NCBI RefSeq assembly: GCF_001612635.1
Contig: NZ_BDAV01000010.1
Location: 1 to 64,000, forward strand
Direction: 5' to 3'
Length of the DNA stretch: 64,000 bases
Source: Nocardia africana NBRC 100379
GTDB taxonomy: Bacteria; Actinomycetota; Actinomycetes; Mycobacteriales; Mycobacteriaceae
Shown here piece after piece: positions 41,630 through 50,054 of this stretch. Within the stretch, counting starts at the first letter, position 1. Each line of letters starts with the position of its first letter. Made by a program: the position numbers and the translations under genes. The notes under the pieces are model-generated. The model had not been told where the DNA came from and searched no databases. It saw only the letters and a program-made list of their open reading frames with translations.

Positions 41630-42355
41630 GTGACCGAACGGGTGAGCTCGGCAAATCCGGTCCCCGGGGAAGTGTCCTCGCTCGAGCATCTGGCCAAGGA
41701 GGGTCTGCGCACCCTGGCCGTCAAGCCGCGATTGCGCGGCTGGATCCATACCTACGCGGTCGCCGTCGCGGCCGTCGCCGTGACGGTGCTGGTCGCGGTG
41801 TCGGCTACGGTGTCCGCCACCGCGGGCTGGTCGACCCTGGTTTACGGCGTGACCGTCTGCGGCATCTTCGGCATCAGCGCGATCTACCACCGGGTGACCT
41901 GGCAGTCCCCGCGCACCCGGATCCGGATGAAGCGCGCCGATCATTCGATGATCTTCCTGTTCATCGCGGGCAGCTACACACCGTTCGCCCTGCTGGGACT
42001 GCCCGGCCGCACCGGCATCACCCTGCTCGGCGTCGTCTGGGCCGGCGCCGTGGCCGGGGTGGCGCTGAAAGTGCTGTGGCCGGCGGCGCCGCGCTGGGTC
42101 GGGGTGCCGCTGTATCTGCTGCTGGGCTGGGCCATCGTGCCGGTCGCGGCGACGCTGACCCACAACGTGGGCGTCACACCGATGGTGCTGCTGCTGATCG
42201 GCGGCATCGCCTACAGCGTCGGGGCGATCCTGTACGCCGCGAAATGGCCGAATCCGTGGCCGGAGGTCTTCGGGCATCACGAATTCTTCCATGCGGCAAC
42301 GGTTCTCGCGGCCCTGTGCCATTACATCGCGATCTGGCTGGTCGTATTCTCGTAG
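41630..42355 (+). CDS. hemolysin III/PAQR family membrane protein
   Basis: A 241-residue seven-helix membrane protein of the YqfA/hemolysin III type, related to adiponectin receptors (PAQR). Conserved features are ISAIYHRVTWQS in helix 2 and FGHHEFFHAATVLAALCHY near the end, whose histidines bind zinc in the family. The role is not settled; membrane-lipid hydrolase or fluidity functions are proposed. GTG 41630 has TCAGGAGG at good spacing. Equivalent to Rv1085c by position. A strong palindrome precedes it. Confidence 0.88.
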   Translation: MTERVSSANPVPGEVSSLEHLAKEGLRTLAVKPRLRGWIHTYAVAVAAVAVTVLVAVSATVSATAGWSTLVYGVTVCGIFGISAIYHRVTWQSPRTRIRMKRADHSMIFLFIAGSYTPFALLGLPGRTGITLLGVVWAGAVAGVALKVLWPAAPRWVGVPLYLLLGWAIVPVAATLTHNVGVTPMVLLLIGGIAYSVGAILYAAKWPNPWPEVFGHHEFFHAATVLAALCHYIAIWLVVFS

Positions 42356-42460
42356 GGCAAGATCACCGGTAACCTGCCGCGGCCGTGCGGGCGGGTTCTA
42401 TGCTCGTTCGTGCTATACGTCCGAAACCGGTAATACCGAACCAGACCACTGCCAGGGGCT

Positions 42461-43972
42461 ATGACCAGTCGACTCGTGCTCTGGGCCCTGCGTGCGCGCT
42501 GGGGCCTTTCGTCGGTGGTGATGGTCTGCAACCTGGGCGGCCTCGCGGTCATCGTCGTCGAATTGTGGCTGAGCGGATTTCTCGGCAACCTCGGCGAGGA
42601 CTGGCTCAGCGCCGTCGCCCAGACCGCGATCTATCCGGTGATCGGCGCAGTGGCCGGCATCGTGCTGGCGGTGCGCGACCGGGTGTACTACTTCAGCTGG
42701 ATCGATCAGACCCGCCGGCCCACCCGGCCCGAGGCCGAGCGACTGCTGAAACTGCCCATCGCCATCACCGTCCGGGCGCTGGCCATCTGGATACCCGGCG
42801 TCGCCATCGCCACGGCGCTGTTCGCCCAGGTGGTGCCCACCCGGGCACTGTGGGCGATCGGGGCGATGTTCTTCCTGGGCGGACTGGAGTCGGCGGGATT
42901 CACCTTCCTGGTGGTGGACCGGCTCATCCGGCCGACGATTCCGGTGATCGCGCGGGTGCTCGGCGGTACCTCGCACTGGAGTGCCACGGTGCTCAACCGG
43001 CTGGTCATCTCCTGGGCGGTGGCCGGGGCGATGCCGCTGCTGATGTTGATCACCGTCCTCGGCGATCCGGTGGCCGACGCCTCCGATCGGGTGCGGACCG
43101 CGCTGTACATGTCGCTGGTCGGCCTGCTGGTCGGGGCGCTGACCACCGCCACGCTGGCCCGTTCGGTGGCGGCGCCGCTGGGGACGTTGCGGCGCGCGCT
43201 GGACCGGATCGCGCGCGGCGAACTCTCCGCGCGGGTGCCGATCACCAGCGCCAGTGAGATCGGGCGCCTGGAACTGTCGGTGAACGAGCTGGCCGAGAAT
43301 CTGTCCGAACGCGAACGCATGCGCGACGTGTTCGGCCGCCACGTCGGCAACGAGGTGGCCGAACGCGCGCTGGCCGGTGGCGTCGACCTGACCGGCGATG
43401 TGCGGGTGGTGACCGCGCTGTTCGTGGATGTGACCGGCTCGGTGGAGATGTCGACCGAACTGGCGCCGCGCGAGTTCGTCGACCAGCTGAACCGGCTGCT
43501 GGCCGTGGTCGTCTCGGCGACCGAGGACAACGGCGGGCTGGTCAACAAATTCGAGGGCGATGCGGCGCTGTGCATCTTCGGCGCGCCGATCGCCCTGGGC
43601 GACAACGCGACTCCCGCTCTGCGCGCCGCACGGCGTATCCGCGACGAGGTCGCCCTCGGCGGTGAATTCGATATCGGCATCGGGCTGGCGCGCGGCAGCG
43701 TCTTCGCCGGCGACGTGGGGACCGACACCCGGCTGGAATTCACCGTGATCGGCGACGCCGTCAACGAGGCCTCCCGGCTCACCACCGAGGCCAAGGAGGT
43801 TCCCCGCCGAATCCTGGCCAGCCAGGCCGTGATCGACGCGGCGACCGAATCCGAACGGTCCCGCTGGGTGCTCTACGACAAGATCCAGCTGCGCGGCCGG
43901 CGCGAACCGACGGCGTGCTGGACCGATCGCAAACCGGTGGGGCTGGGGGCGAACGCTCCGGTCGAGGAGTGA
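42461..43972 (+). CDS. membrane class III adenylate/guanylate cyclase
   Basis: A 503-residue protein with six hydrophobic segments in residues 1-240, a HAMP domain at about 225-285 (PLGTLRRALDRIARGELSAR) and a C-terminal cyclase homology domain. The two metal aspartates are in ALFVDVTGS and NKFEGDAAL; the transition-state Asn and Arg are in IGDAVNEASRL. It should therefore be active, probably making cAMP. The layout matches the Rv1318c-1320c group. It stands alone on + between hemolysin III and a converging thioredoxin-domain gene. The signal it senses is unknown. Confidence 0.92.
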   Translation: MTSRLVLWALRARWGLSSVVMVCNLGGLAVIVVELWLSGFLGNLGEDWLSAVAQTAIYPVIGAVAGIVLAVRDRVYYFSWIDQTRRPTRPEAERLLKLPIAITVRALAIWIPGVAIATALFAQVVPTRALWAIGAMFFLGGLESAGFTFLVVDRLIRPTIPVIARVLGGTSHWSATVLNRLVISWAVAGAMPLLMLITVLGDPVADASDRVRTALYMSLVGLLVGALTTATLARSVAAPLGTLRRALDRIARGELSARVPITSASEIGRLELSVNELAENLSERERMRDVFGRHVGNEVAERALAGGVDLTGDVRVVTALFVDVTGSVEMSTELAPREFVDQLNRLLAVVVSATEDNGGLVNKFEGDAALCIFGAPIALGDNATPALRAARRIRDEVALGGEFDIGIGLARGSVFAGDVGTDTRLEFTVIGDAVNEASRLTTEAKEVPRRILASQAVIDAATESERSRWVLYDKIQLRGRREPTACWTDRKPVGLGANAPVEE

Positions 43973-44044
43973 GGCCGGCTGCGGCCCGTCGACATCCGAT
44001 CCCGTCGCCGACGCGCGGCTCTCGGCAGCACTACCGCCGCGGCG

Positions 44045-46123
44045 TCAGGACCCTACGAGCGCGGCGCGCACCTCTTGCGGTTCCGTTACCGGTAGGTCGC
44101 ACACGGTGCCGCGGCAGACGTAGGCCGCGGGGGCGCCGGCCCGGGCGGGTCGGTCCGTGAGCAGTGGGACCGAATCGGATTGCCCCGCAACGACCACCGC
44201 ACCCCCGGGGGCGAAACGGCGTGCGGTGCGCAGCAATTCGGCCGTCGCCGCGGTGTCGGGCGATTGCGCGATGGCGATCTGAATCGGCCCGGCCAGTGCC
44301 GCCTCGGCGACGCTGAGCCACTGCCCGCCGGAGCGGGGCGCGCGGGCCAGCACGATGGCGCCGGCGTTCAGGGTGGCATCGGCCAGGGCGCGGTAGCGGG
44401 CCGCGCGGTCCGGGGCGCTCAAGGCGGAGGCGGTGAGCAGGGTTTCGGCGAAGGTGGAGGCCCCGGCGGGGGTCGCCCCGTCGAGCGGATCGCGCGGCCG
44501 GGCGACGAGTTCCTCGGCATCGGCGGCCGTGTCGAACCAACTGCCGGGTTGCGCCGGATCCTCGAAAAGGGTTGCGGCGGTGTCGATCAGCTGTTGCGCC
44601 CGGTCGAGCCAGGACAGTTCGCCGGTGGCCTGGTGCAGGGCCAGCAGTCCGGTCGCCAGCCACGCGTAGTCCTCGAGCACACCGGGCGCGGTACCGGTCG
44701 CACCGCCCAGTGAGGCACGCACCAACCGGCCGTCGACGAGATGCCGGTCCAGCAGGTACCGCGCGCACCGGGCGGCGGCGTCGACCCATTCCGGCCGGTC
44801 GTGGGCAGCACCGGCCTCGGCGAGGGCGGTGATCGCGATGCCGTTCCAGGCGGTGACCACCTTGTCGTCGCGCTCGGGTTGCGGCCGCCGGTCCCGCACC
44901 GCACGCAGCCGCTGCCGGATGTCGTCGAAGCGGCGGGCATCGGCGGGGTCCTCCCGCCGACCGGTGCCGGGATCGGTGTACCGGGTGAGCACGGACGTGC
45001 CGTGTTCGAACGTGCCCTCGGCCGTCACACCGAATTTCGCCGCGGCCCAAGGGCCGTCCTCGGGGCCGAGCGCGTCGGTGAGCTGCTGCGGCGTCCACAC
45101 GTAGGTGGCGCCTTCGATTCCGGGCGCGCCCGGTTCCAGGTGGGTGTCGGCGTCGAAGGCCGAGGCGAACCCGCCCTCGGCGGTCAGCAGATCGGTGAGC
45201 AGGAAGGCCGCGGTCTCCTCGGTGATCCGTTGCGGCAGTGGGTCACCCGCACCCGGAGCACCGCTCGCCTCCAGCCGCGCCAGATGCGCGTAGGCACGCA
45301 GCAGTTGCGCATTGTCGTAGAGCATCTTCTCGAAATGCGGAACCACCCACGCGGCATCGACCGAGTAGCGGGCGAACCCGCCGCGCAGCTGATCGTAGAT
45401 ACCGCCGCGGGCCATGGCCGCGCAGGTCAGCGAAACCGCCTGTCGCGCAGCATCTTCCCCGGTGCGTTCGTAATGGCGCAGCAGCCCCTCCAGCAGCGCC
45501 GAGGGCGGGAACTTCGGCGCTCCGCCGAATCCGGCGTAGCGCTCGTCGACATCGCGCAACACCGCCGCGACCGCATGCGCGAGCAGCTCCGGCGTGACGG
45601 TCAACTCGCTCGCGGGCAGTCCGGCCCCCTGATCCCGCAGCGCCTGCGCCACCTGCCCGGCGGCCTGGTCGACCTCGTCGCGGCGATGGGTCCAGGTATC
45701 GGCGACCGCGGTCAGCAACTGGGTGAACGACGGCATACCGCCGCGCGGCACCTTCGGATAGTAGGTGCCGCAGTAGAACGGCTCCCCGGCCGGCGTGAGG
45801 AAACACGTCATCGGCCAGCCCCCCTGCCCGGTCATCGCGACGGTCGCGGACATGTACACCGCGTCGATATCCGGACGTTCCTCGCGATCGACCTTCACAC
45901 AGACGAAATTCGCGTTCATCAGCTCGGCGGTCGCCGGATCGGAGAACGATTCATGCGCCATCACATGACACCAGTGACAGGAGGCGTAACCGACCGACAG
46001 CAGGATCGGGATATCCCGCGCTCGTGCCTCGGCCAGCGCCTCGGCACTCCATTCCCGCCAGTCGACCGGGTTGTCGGCGTGCTGGCGCAGGTAGGGCGAT
46101 GTCGCGTCGGCCAAGCGGTTCAT
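44045..46123 (-). CDS. YyaL/DUF255 thioredoxin-domain protein
   Basis: The 692-residue protein begins with a thioredoxin-like domain carrying YASCHWCHVMAHESF, a CxxC redox motif, and continues with a six-hairpin glycosidase-like fold (for example LRGGFARYSVDAAWVVPHFE and YDNAQLLRAYAHL). The family (SSP411/spermatogenesis-associated protein 20) is widespread but has no agreed function. ATG 46123 with GGAGG upstream gives the conserved start MNRLADATSPYLRQHADNPV. Homologue of Rv1084; here 16 kb separate it from its usual mca-side neighbours. Confidence 0.9.
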   Translation of the reverse strand: MNRLADATSPYLRQHADNPVDWREWSAEALAEARARDIPILLSVGYASCHWCHVMAHESFSDPATAELMNANFVCVKVDREERPDIDAVYMSATVAMTGQGGWPMTCFLTPAGEPFYCGTYYPKVPRGGMPSFTQLLTAVADTWTHRRDEVDQAAGQVAQALRDQGAGLPASELTVTPELLAHAVAAVLRDVDERYAGFGGAPKFPPSALLEGLLRHYERTGEDAARQAVSLTCAAMARGGIYDQLRGGFARYSVDAAWVVPHFEKMLYDNAQLLRAYAHLARLEASGAPGAGDPLPQRITEETAAFLLTDLLTAEGGFASAFDADTHLEPGAPGIEGATYVWTPQQLTDALGPEDGPWAAAKFGVTAEGTFEHGTSVLTRYTDPGTGRREDPADARRFDDIRQRLRAVRDRRPQPERDDKVVTAWNGIAITALAEAGAAHDRPEWVDAAARCARYLLDRHLVDGRLVRASLGGATGTAPGVLEDYAWLATGLLALHQATGELSWLDRAQQLIDTAATLFEDPAQPGSWFDTAADAEELVARPRDPLDGATPAGASTFAETLLTASALSAPDRAARYRALADATLNAGAIVLARAPRSGGQWLSVAEAALAGPIQIAIAQSPDTAATAELLRTARRFAPGGAVVVAGQSDSVPLLTDRPARAGAPAAYVCRGTVCDLPVTEPQEVRAALVGS

Positions 46124-46380
46124 GGCTCCACCCTCCCACAGGACCGATACACAGCAACACCCGCTGACCGGGCAGCCCAGCCGCACGACCGTGTGCGATA
46201 TCCCCCTCGACGCGATGCAGGAGGCACTCACCCACCTACGTGCCACGGCCATCCCACTCGACGCGCAGACCGCTTGCCCGATCCGCTGGTCAGCGGCTCG
46301 AGGCGGTCCGTGAAGCGAGGACACGGAGCAGGGAGAACTCGGATTCGACCGGGTGGCTGCGCACCGATGTCGTCCGGGCT

Positions 46381-46560
46381 CTATGGGGCCGTCCCACTGT
46401 CCACTGTCTGTCGCGCGGCCTCGATTTCGGGGGACAGCTGCGCAATTCGGTTGCGCATACCCTTGATCAGCCGCAGCGTGATCTCCGGATGGGCGGACAA
46501 CCAGTCGTCACGCAGTAGGGCATCCGCTATGACGCGAGGGTGTGTCGGCCGTTCATCCGG
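46381..46560 (-). pseudogene. coding-like fragment after gvpK, start not found
   Basis: A - strand frame ending with TAG at 46381-46383 reads like protein (ALLRDDWLSAHPEITLRLIK, then GMRNRIAQLSPEIEAARQ), but its upstream part runs out of frame into gvpK without a start. It may be the tail of a degraded gene trapped between the gas-vesicle operon and the YyaL gene. Family not recognised. Nothing else is seen in the gap 46124-46577. Confidence 0.3.
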
Positions 46561-46577
46561 CGCAACGCTTGTGAGCG

Positions 46578-46874
46578 CTACTCCGGTGGGGGCAGTAATG
46601 GCCCGAGGGGGCCGAGGTCGATGTTGAGGTCTTCGGGGGTGAGGCCGAAGTGTTCGCGCAGTTCGGCCATGCGTTGTTCGAGCAGCATCAGTGTGGTGCC
46701 TATGCGTTCGACCTGGGCGTCGGTGAGGTCGCCGGCGTCCACGCGGCGCAGCGCCTGGCGCTCCATCAGCTGGCGCAGTAGCTCCACCAGGGTGAGCACG
46801 AGGGTGACCAGTCCGCGCTCCACGGATTCCGGATCGGTGTCGATTCGCGGTGGGATACCGCCGAATTCAGTCAT
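46578..46874 (-). CDS. gvpK: gas vesicle protein GvpK
   Basis: Last gene of the gas-vesicle operon. Residues include ESVERGLVTLVLTLVELLRQ, ALRRVDAGDLTDAQVERIG and the family end EDLNIDLGPLGPLLP. GvpK is a minor assembly factor conserved in gas-vesicle clusters. ATG 46874 overlaps the gvpS stop by eight bases, and its 98 residues fit the family. Confidence 0.92.
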   Translation of the reverse strand: MTEFGGIPPRIDTDPESVERGLVTLVLTLVELLRQLMERQALRRVDAGDLTDAQVERIGTTLMLLEQRMAELREHFGLTPEDLNIDLGPLGPLLPPPE

Positions 46875-47118
46875 CGCCGTGCTGGTCGGGCGACGCGGAC
46901 GGGGCCGGCGGAAACAGGGTGCTGATCGAGGAGATGAGGGCGCGCAGCGAGATCTGCACCAGATCCACATCGGCGATGGCGAGCCGGATGTCGCCGGTGA
47001 TGATCACACCACCGGTCAGTACCCGGTCCAGGAGATCGACCAGCGCGATCCGTCGTTCGGTGTCGACGGCGCGATCGGGCGGTGTCGGGCCGGCCCGCGT
47101 CATGTCGGCCCGGGTCAT
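46867..47118 (-). CDS. gvpS: GvpA-family minor protein GvpS
   Basis: A short (83-residue) member of the GvpA/J/M/S family. The core IALVDLLDRVLTGGVIITGD, then IRLAIADVDLVQISLRALIS parallels the shell protein fold. The N-terminus repeats MTRADMTRAG, perhaps because of a small duplication around the start; ATG 47118 overlaps the gvpL stop in ATGA. Assembly or nucleation role inferred from family and context. Confidence 0.82.
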   Translation of the reverse strand: MTRADMTRAGPTPPDRAVDTERRIALVDLLDRVLTGGVIITGDIRLAIADVDLVQISLRALISSISTLFPPAPSASPDQHGDD

Positions 47119-47903
47119 GTCGGCTCACGTTGCACGCCCGCGAACGAATACGGCGGCCACGGGCCGGTGAGTTCGAGCCGGATACCGGGAAATTCGGCGC
47201 CCAACGCGTTCACGGTCGCCGTGAAGTCCTCGGTCCGGTCGTCGTCGACGAGGTAGGTCCCGTTGAGCACCATCCAGTCCCGGCGGCCGCTCACCGCCGG
47301 GTCGGTCAGCGGCTGACATCTCCCGGCCGCGGCCCGGCGCAGCAACCGCTCGTGCACCTGCGCCGCCCGCTCGGCCGCGTCGCGTTCGACGGTCTCCTGC
47401 GCGGACAATTGCGCACGCCGGCGGGCGAGATACGCCGCGCCCGGCGTCATCGTGCCGGCTTCGGCCTTGGCCTCGGCGATGGCGGCGGTGAGGACAGCGC
47501 GGTCACCGTACGCCCGCACTCCCCACTCGGTGCGCCCACTCACCAATTCCAGCGCCGCTGCGAAATCCGCTCGCCGTTCGTCGAGCAACTCGCGCACCCG
47601 TTCGTCGTCACGGAAGACCGTGGCCAGCCGCAACGGAACGGCCGGTCCTCGGCGCACCACGGCCGAGACGACCGCGTCGTGTGCCCGCGCCGTCACCTCC
47701 AGCCAGTCCAGATCCTCGAAGTTCCGGCGCAGCGGCTCCTCTCCGAACACGTCCAGCGGCACCGAGCCCACGACCGCGGTGAGATCGCCCGACACCACAG
47801 TGCGCACCGGCTCTCCCGCGACTCCGGCCGTTCCGTCGGGCGCCACCGCGTCGTCGCGAGACGCCGCCACGGCGTACAACCAGACCGCCCGATCATCGGT
47901 CAC
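47115..47903 (-). CDS. gvpL: gas vesicle protein GvpL/GvpF family (GvpL)
   Basis: Second GvpF/L paralogue of the operon (262 residues). Typical features are the start AVWLYAVAAS, the central VPLRLATVFRDDERVRELLD and the end WMVLNGTYLVDDDRTEDFTA. GvpL is thought to be an accessory coat or scaffold protein contacting other Gvp proteins. GTG 47903 with AAGGA seven bases upstream is preferred over the longer frame; it overlaps the gvpJ end by 11 bases. Confidence 0.88.
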   Translation of the reverse strand: MTDDRAVWLYAVAASRDDAVAPDGTAGVAGEPVRTVVSGDLTAVVGSVPLDVFGEEPLRRNFEDLDWLEVTARAHDAVVSAVVRRGPAVPLRLATVFRDDERVRELLDERRADFAAALELVSGRTEWGVRAYGDRAVLTAAIAEAKAEAGTMTPGAAYLARRRAQLSAQETVERDAAERAAQVHERLLRRAAAGRCQPLTDPAVSGRRDWMVLNGTYLVDDDRTEDFTATVNALGAEFPGIRLELTGPWPPYSFAGVQREPT

Positions 47904-48294
47904 GGCGGGTCCTTCGCGGCTCGCGGGCACGTTCGATGGGCTCCGGGCTTTCCTTCGCAGCCTCCAGTTGGGCGATCCGCTCGCGGAGTTTCCGATTCTC
48001 GAGTTCCAGGTCGTTGTCCTGCCTCTCCAGCGTGTGTGCCTTGCTGTTGAGCCAGGGATCGGTCTCCCACCAGTCGATGCCCACCGACTTGGCCGTCTCC
48101 AGCGAGGCGATCACCAACCGCAGCTTGATGGTGAGCAGTTCGATGTCGAGAAGATTGACCTGGATATCGCCCGCGATCACCAAACCCTTGTCGAGGACAC
48201 GTTCCAGGATGTCGGCGAGGTTGGTCGAGTGCCCGCCTCCACCCCCGCCCCCGAAGGGCTGCGGCTGATACGACTCACCTCCGACTACCGTCAT
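47893..48294 (-). CDS. gvpJ: GvpA-family protein GvpJ with poly-glycine N-terminus
   Basis: A 133-residue GvpJ-type protein. The core NLADILERVLDKGLVIAGD, then NLLDIELLTIKLRLVIASLE and the diagnostic GIDWWETDPWL are followed by a charged coiled-coil tail (LERQDNDLELENRKLRERIA). A seven-glycine run precedes the core. GvpJ caps or nucleates the vesicle cone. ATG 48294 lies five bases after GAGGGG; GTG 48297 is just upstream. Overlaps the gvpO stop. Confidence 0.9.
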   Translation of the reverse strand: MTVVGGESYQPQPFGGGGGGGHSTNLADILERVLDKGLVIAGDIQVNLLDIELLTIKLRLVIASLETAKSVGIDWWETDPWLNSKAHTLERQDNDLELENRKLRERIAQLEAAKESPEPIERAREPRRTRRDR

Positions 48295-48623
48295 CACCGC
48301 CCCCTCGGACCGATGTCGGTGCTACCGCGGTGGTAGCGCCCTGTTCTGCGGTATGCCAGCAGATTCTCGTCGAAATCGATCTCCACCTGATAGGTCGCCA
48401 TGATGTCCGCCGACGAGGGGATGCGGCGATCCTCGAGCACCTCGATCTCCACCAGCCAGCCGTCGTCGGTCGGCTCCACGCTCGTGACACCCTGGAGGGG
48501 CTTCGTCGTCAGTTCCGCGAGGCATTCGACCGCGACCCCGGCGGCCTGCGCCGCGGTCAGGGGCGGTTGTTCGTCCGATGTCTGGGCATCGTCGGGGATG
48601 GTGTCGCGGGCCACGGGAGTCAC
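48294..48623 (-). CDS. gvpO: gas vesicle protein GvpO
   Basis: A 109-residue protein with the GvpO pattern GVTSVEPTDDGWLVEIEVLE, then RIPSSADIMATYQVEIDFDE and LLAYRRTGRYHRG. GvpO is required for gas-vesicle formation in haloarchaea and conserved in actinobacteria. Starts with GTG. In Streptomyces coelicolor gvpO heads the cluster, whereas here it is sixth, from memory of that order. Confidence 0.9.
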   Translation of the reverse strand: MTPVARDTIPDDAQTSDEQPPLTAAQAAGVAVECLAELTTKPLQGVTSVEPTDDGWLVEIEVLEDRRIPSSADIMATYQVEIDFDENLLAYRRTGRYHRGSTDIGPRGR

Positions 48624-48642
48624 TTCTTCCGGTCGGTCGGAC

Positions 48643-48870
48643 CTACCTCGGACCGGTCATCCGATTCAGGATCTCTTGTTGCGCTTGCGCGGCCTCCTCC
48701 GCGGATATCTCGCCCGCGGCGGCGGCGCGGTCGATGTTCTCGAGTTCGCGCCGCAACCGCACGGGATCGTGCATTTGCTGTTCGACCTGCTCCTGGATCA
48801 ATTCACTCAGCCAGATCACGCCACGCACCGGCGCGGCGGGGAGCAGAAGTATCGAAGAGATCAGACCCAT
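48643..48870 (-). CDS. gvpG: gas vesicle protein GvpG
   Basis: A 75-residue helical protein beginning MGLISSILLLPAAPVRGVIW, followed by EQVEQQMHDPVRLRRELENI and a short helix rich in Glu/Ala. Length and sequence match GvpG, an accessory assembly protein usually next to gvpF. It begins three bases after the gvpF stop. Confidence 0.92.
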   Translation of the reverse strand: MGLISSILLLPAAPVRGVIWLSELIQEQVEQQMHDPVRLRRELENIDRAAAAGEISAEEAAQAQQEILNRMTGPR

Positions 48871-48873
48871 GTC

Positions 48874-49635
48874 TCACCCCTCCGGTGCTCGCTTCGTCAC
48901 GAAGTCGTAGGCCGCCATCGGTCCGAGCAGACTCAACTCCACCCGGCCGTCCCACTCCGACATGAGCCGGCGCAACAACTCCTCCAGTTCGTCCTGCCGC
49001 GACGTTTCGACCAGTGCCGCGAGGTGGACGGCATCCTCTTCGTGGGTGGGGTCGCGCAGATTGACCATCGCGTCGAGCTTCTCGAGTTCGGACGCCACCT
49101 TGCGGGTGTCCTCGGCTCGCTTCGTCTCGATGGCCTGATTGATCATCTCGCCCAGCATGATTCGCTCGTTGCGGGTGGCGTCCTCCGATTTCCCGCGGAT
49201 CTCGTCTCGGAGGCGGGCGGCGTCGGAATTCTCGTCGAGCAGTTCGCGCAGGATCGCGTCCTCGACGTAACGCCCTCTGATGACGAACTGCACCCGTCCT
49301 TCGAGTTCCACCAGAGCCGCGTGGAATTCGTCTTCGTTCGCCTCGAGCAGTTCCTTTTCCACCGCATCGGCGTCGGTCATGACCGCGCCGAACCGCAGCG
49401 GCAGCACGGGAGCCACCGCCGCGGACCCGTCGAGAAGTTTCTCGTGAGCGGTGAGGTCCTGGGGTGTGCCCAGCGGCCGATCGGAGGAGAGCGTACTGAC
49501 CAGCGCGGCGATGTCGCCGTGCCGCACGACCGTCACTTCACCCGGTGGATCGCCGACTCCCGTGGCGTGGGGCTCCGGCTCGACGTCGGCGGGCACGATG
49601 CCGTAGACATAGACGGCTGTGGTATCGGCGGCCAT
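48874..49635 (-). CDS. gvpF: gas vesicle protein GvpF
   Basis: First GvpF/L paralogue (253 residues). AVYVYGIVPADVEP at the start, VLPLRFGAVMTDADAVEKEL in the centre and RVELSLLGPMAAYDFV at the end define the family. Structures of relatives show a two-domain protein that contacts the growing shell. ATG 49635 (GGAGG shortly upstream) overlaps the gvpA stop; GTG 49638 would add one residue. Confidence 0.93.
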   Translation of the reverse strand: MAADTTAVYVYGIVPADVEPEPHATGVGDPPGEVTVVRHGDIAALVSTLSSDRPLGTPQDLTAHEKLLDGSAAVAPVLPLRFGAVMTDADAVEKELLEANEDEFHAALVELEGRVQFVIRGRYVEDAILRELLDENSDAARLRDEIRGKSEDATRNERIMLGEMINQAIETKRAEDTRKVASELEKLDAMVNLRDPTHEEDAVHLAALVETSRQDELEELLRRLMSEWDGRVELSLLGPMAAYDFVTKRAPEG

Positions 49636-50054
49636 CACCGCTCCTCCCGCTTGGAGGGCCGGTGCACCGTCTGCCGCTTCTCCTGCACATCGCCGAGGAA
49701 GTCGGCGACCTTCTTGCCGGCCGCGTCGAGTGCGCCCTTCGTCTTGTGCTCGGCCGCGCCTTCGGTGACTTCGCCGACGATGTCGGTGATCCCCTTCGGC
49801 TCGCTGGTGGAAATCTCCAGCCGGTTCACCGCTTCGGCGAAGCGTAGATAGGTGTCGACGCTGGCCACGACAACGCGCGCGTCGATGGTCACCAATTCGA
49901 TGCCGACCAGCGACACTCTCGCGAACGCGTCGATGACCAGACCCTTGTCGAGAATGGTGTCGATCACGTCGGCCAGGCTGGACGAATTCGGCCGCGCCAT
50001 TGTGCCGGCTCCGCCGCCGCCTCCGCCTCCGCCTCCTGCGGGTTCGATTGTCAT
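49635..50054 (-). CDS. gvpA: gas vesicle shell protein GvpA with extended ends
   Basis: The main shell protein. The canonical core SSSLADVIDTILDKGLVID, then RVSLVGIELVTIDARVVVAS and the helix VDTYLRFAEAVNRLE is intact. Unlike typical GvpA of about 70-85 residues, this one has nine consecutive glycines before the core and about 55 extra charged residues after it. GGAGGAG lies seven bases before ATG 50054, so the glycine tract is probably translated, but an internal ATG at 50000 would give a short GvpA. It may combine roles of GvpA and GvpJ. Overlaps both neighbours. Confidence 0.9.
   Translation of the reverse strand: MTIEPAGGGGGGGGGAGTMARPNSSSLADVIDTILDKGLVIDAFARVSLVGIELVTIDARVVVASVDTYLRFAEAVNRLEISTSEPKGITDIVGEVTEGAAEHKTKGALDAAGKKVADFLGDVQEKRQTVHRPSKREER

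Noticed and set aside
46122..46518. Short + strand ORFs between the YyaL gene and gvpK
   Set aside because: They lack ribosome sites and protein-like composition; the - strand fragment in this interval is more coding-like.
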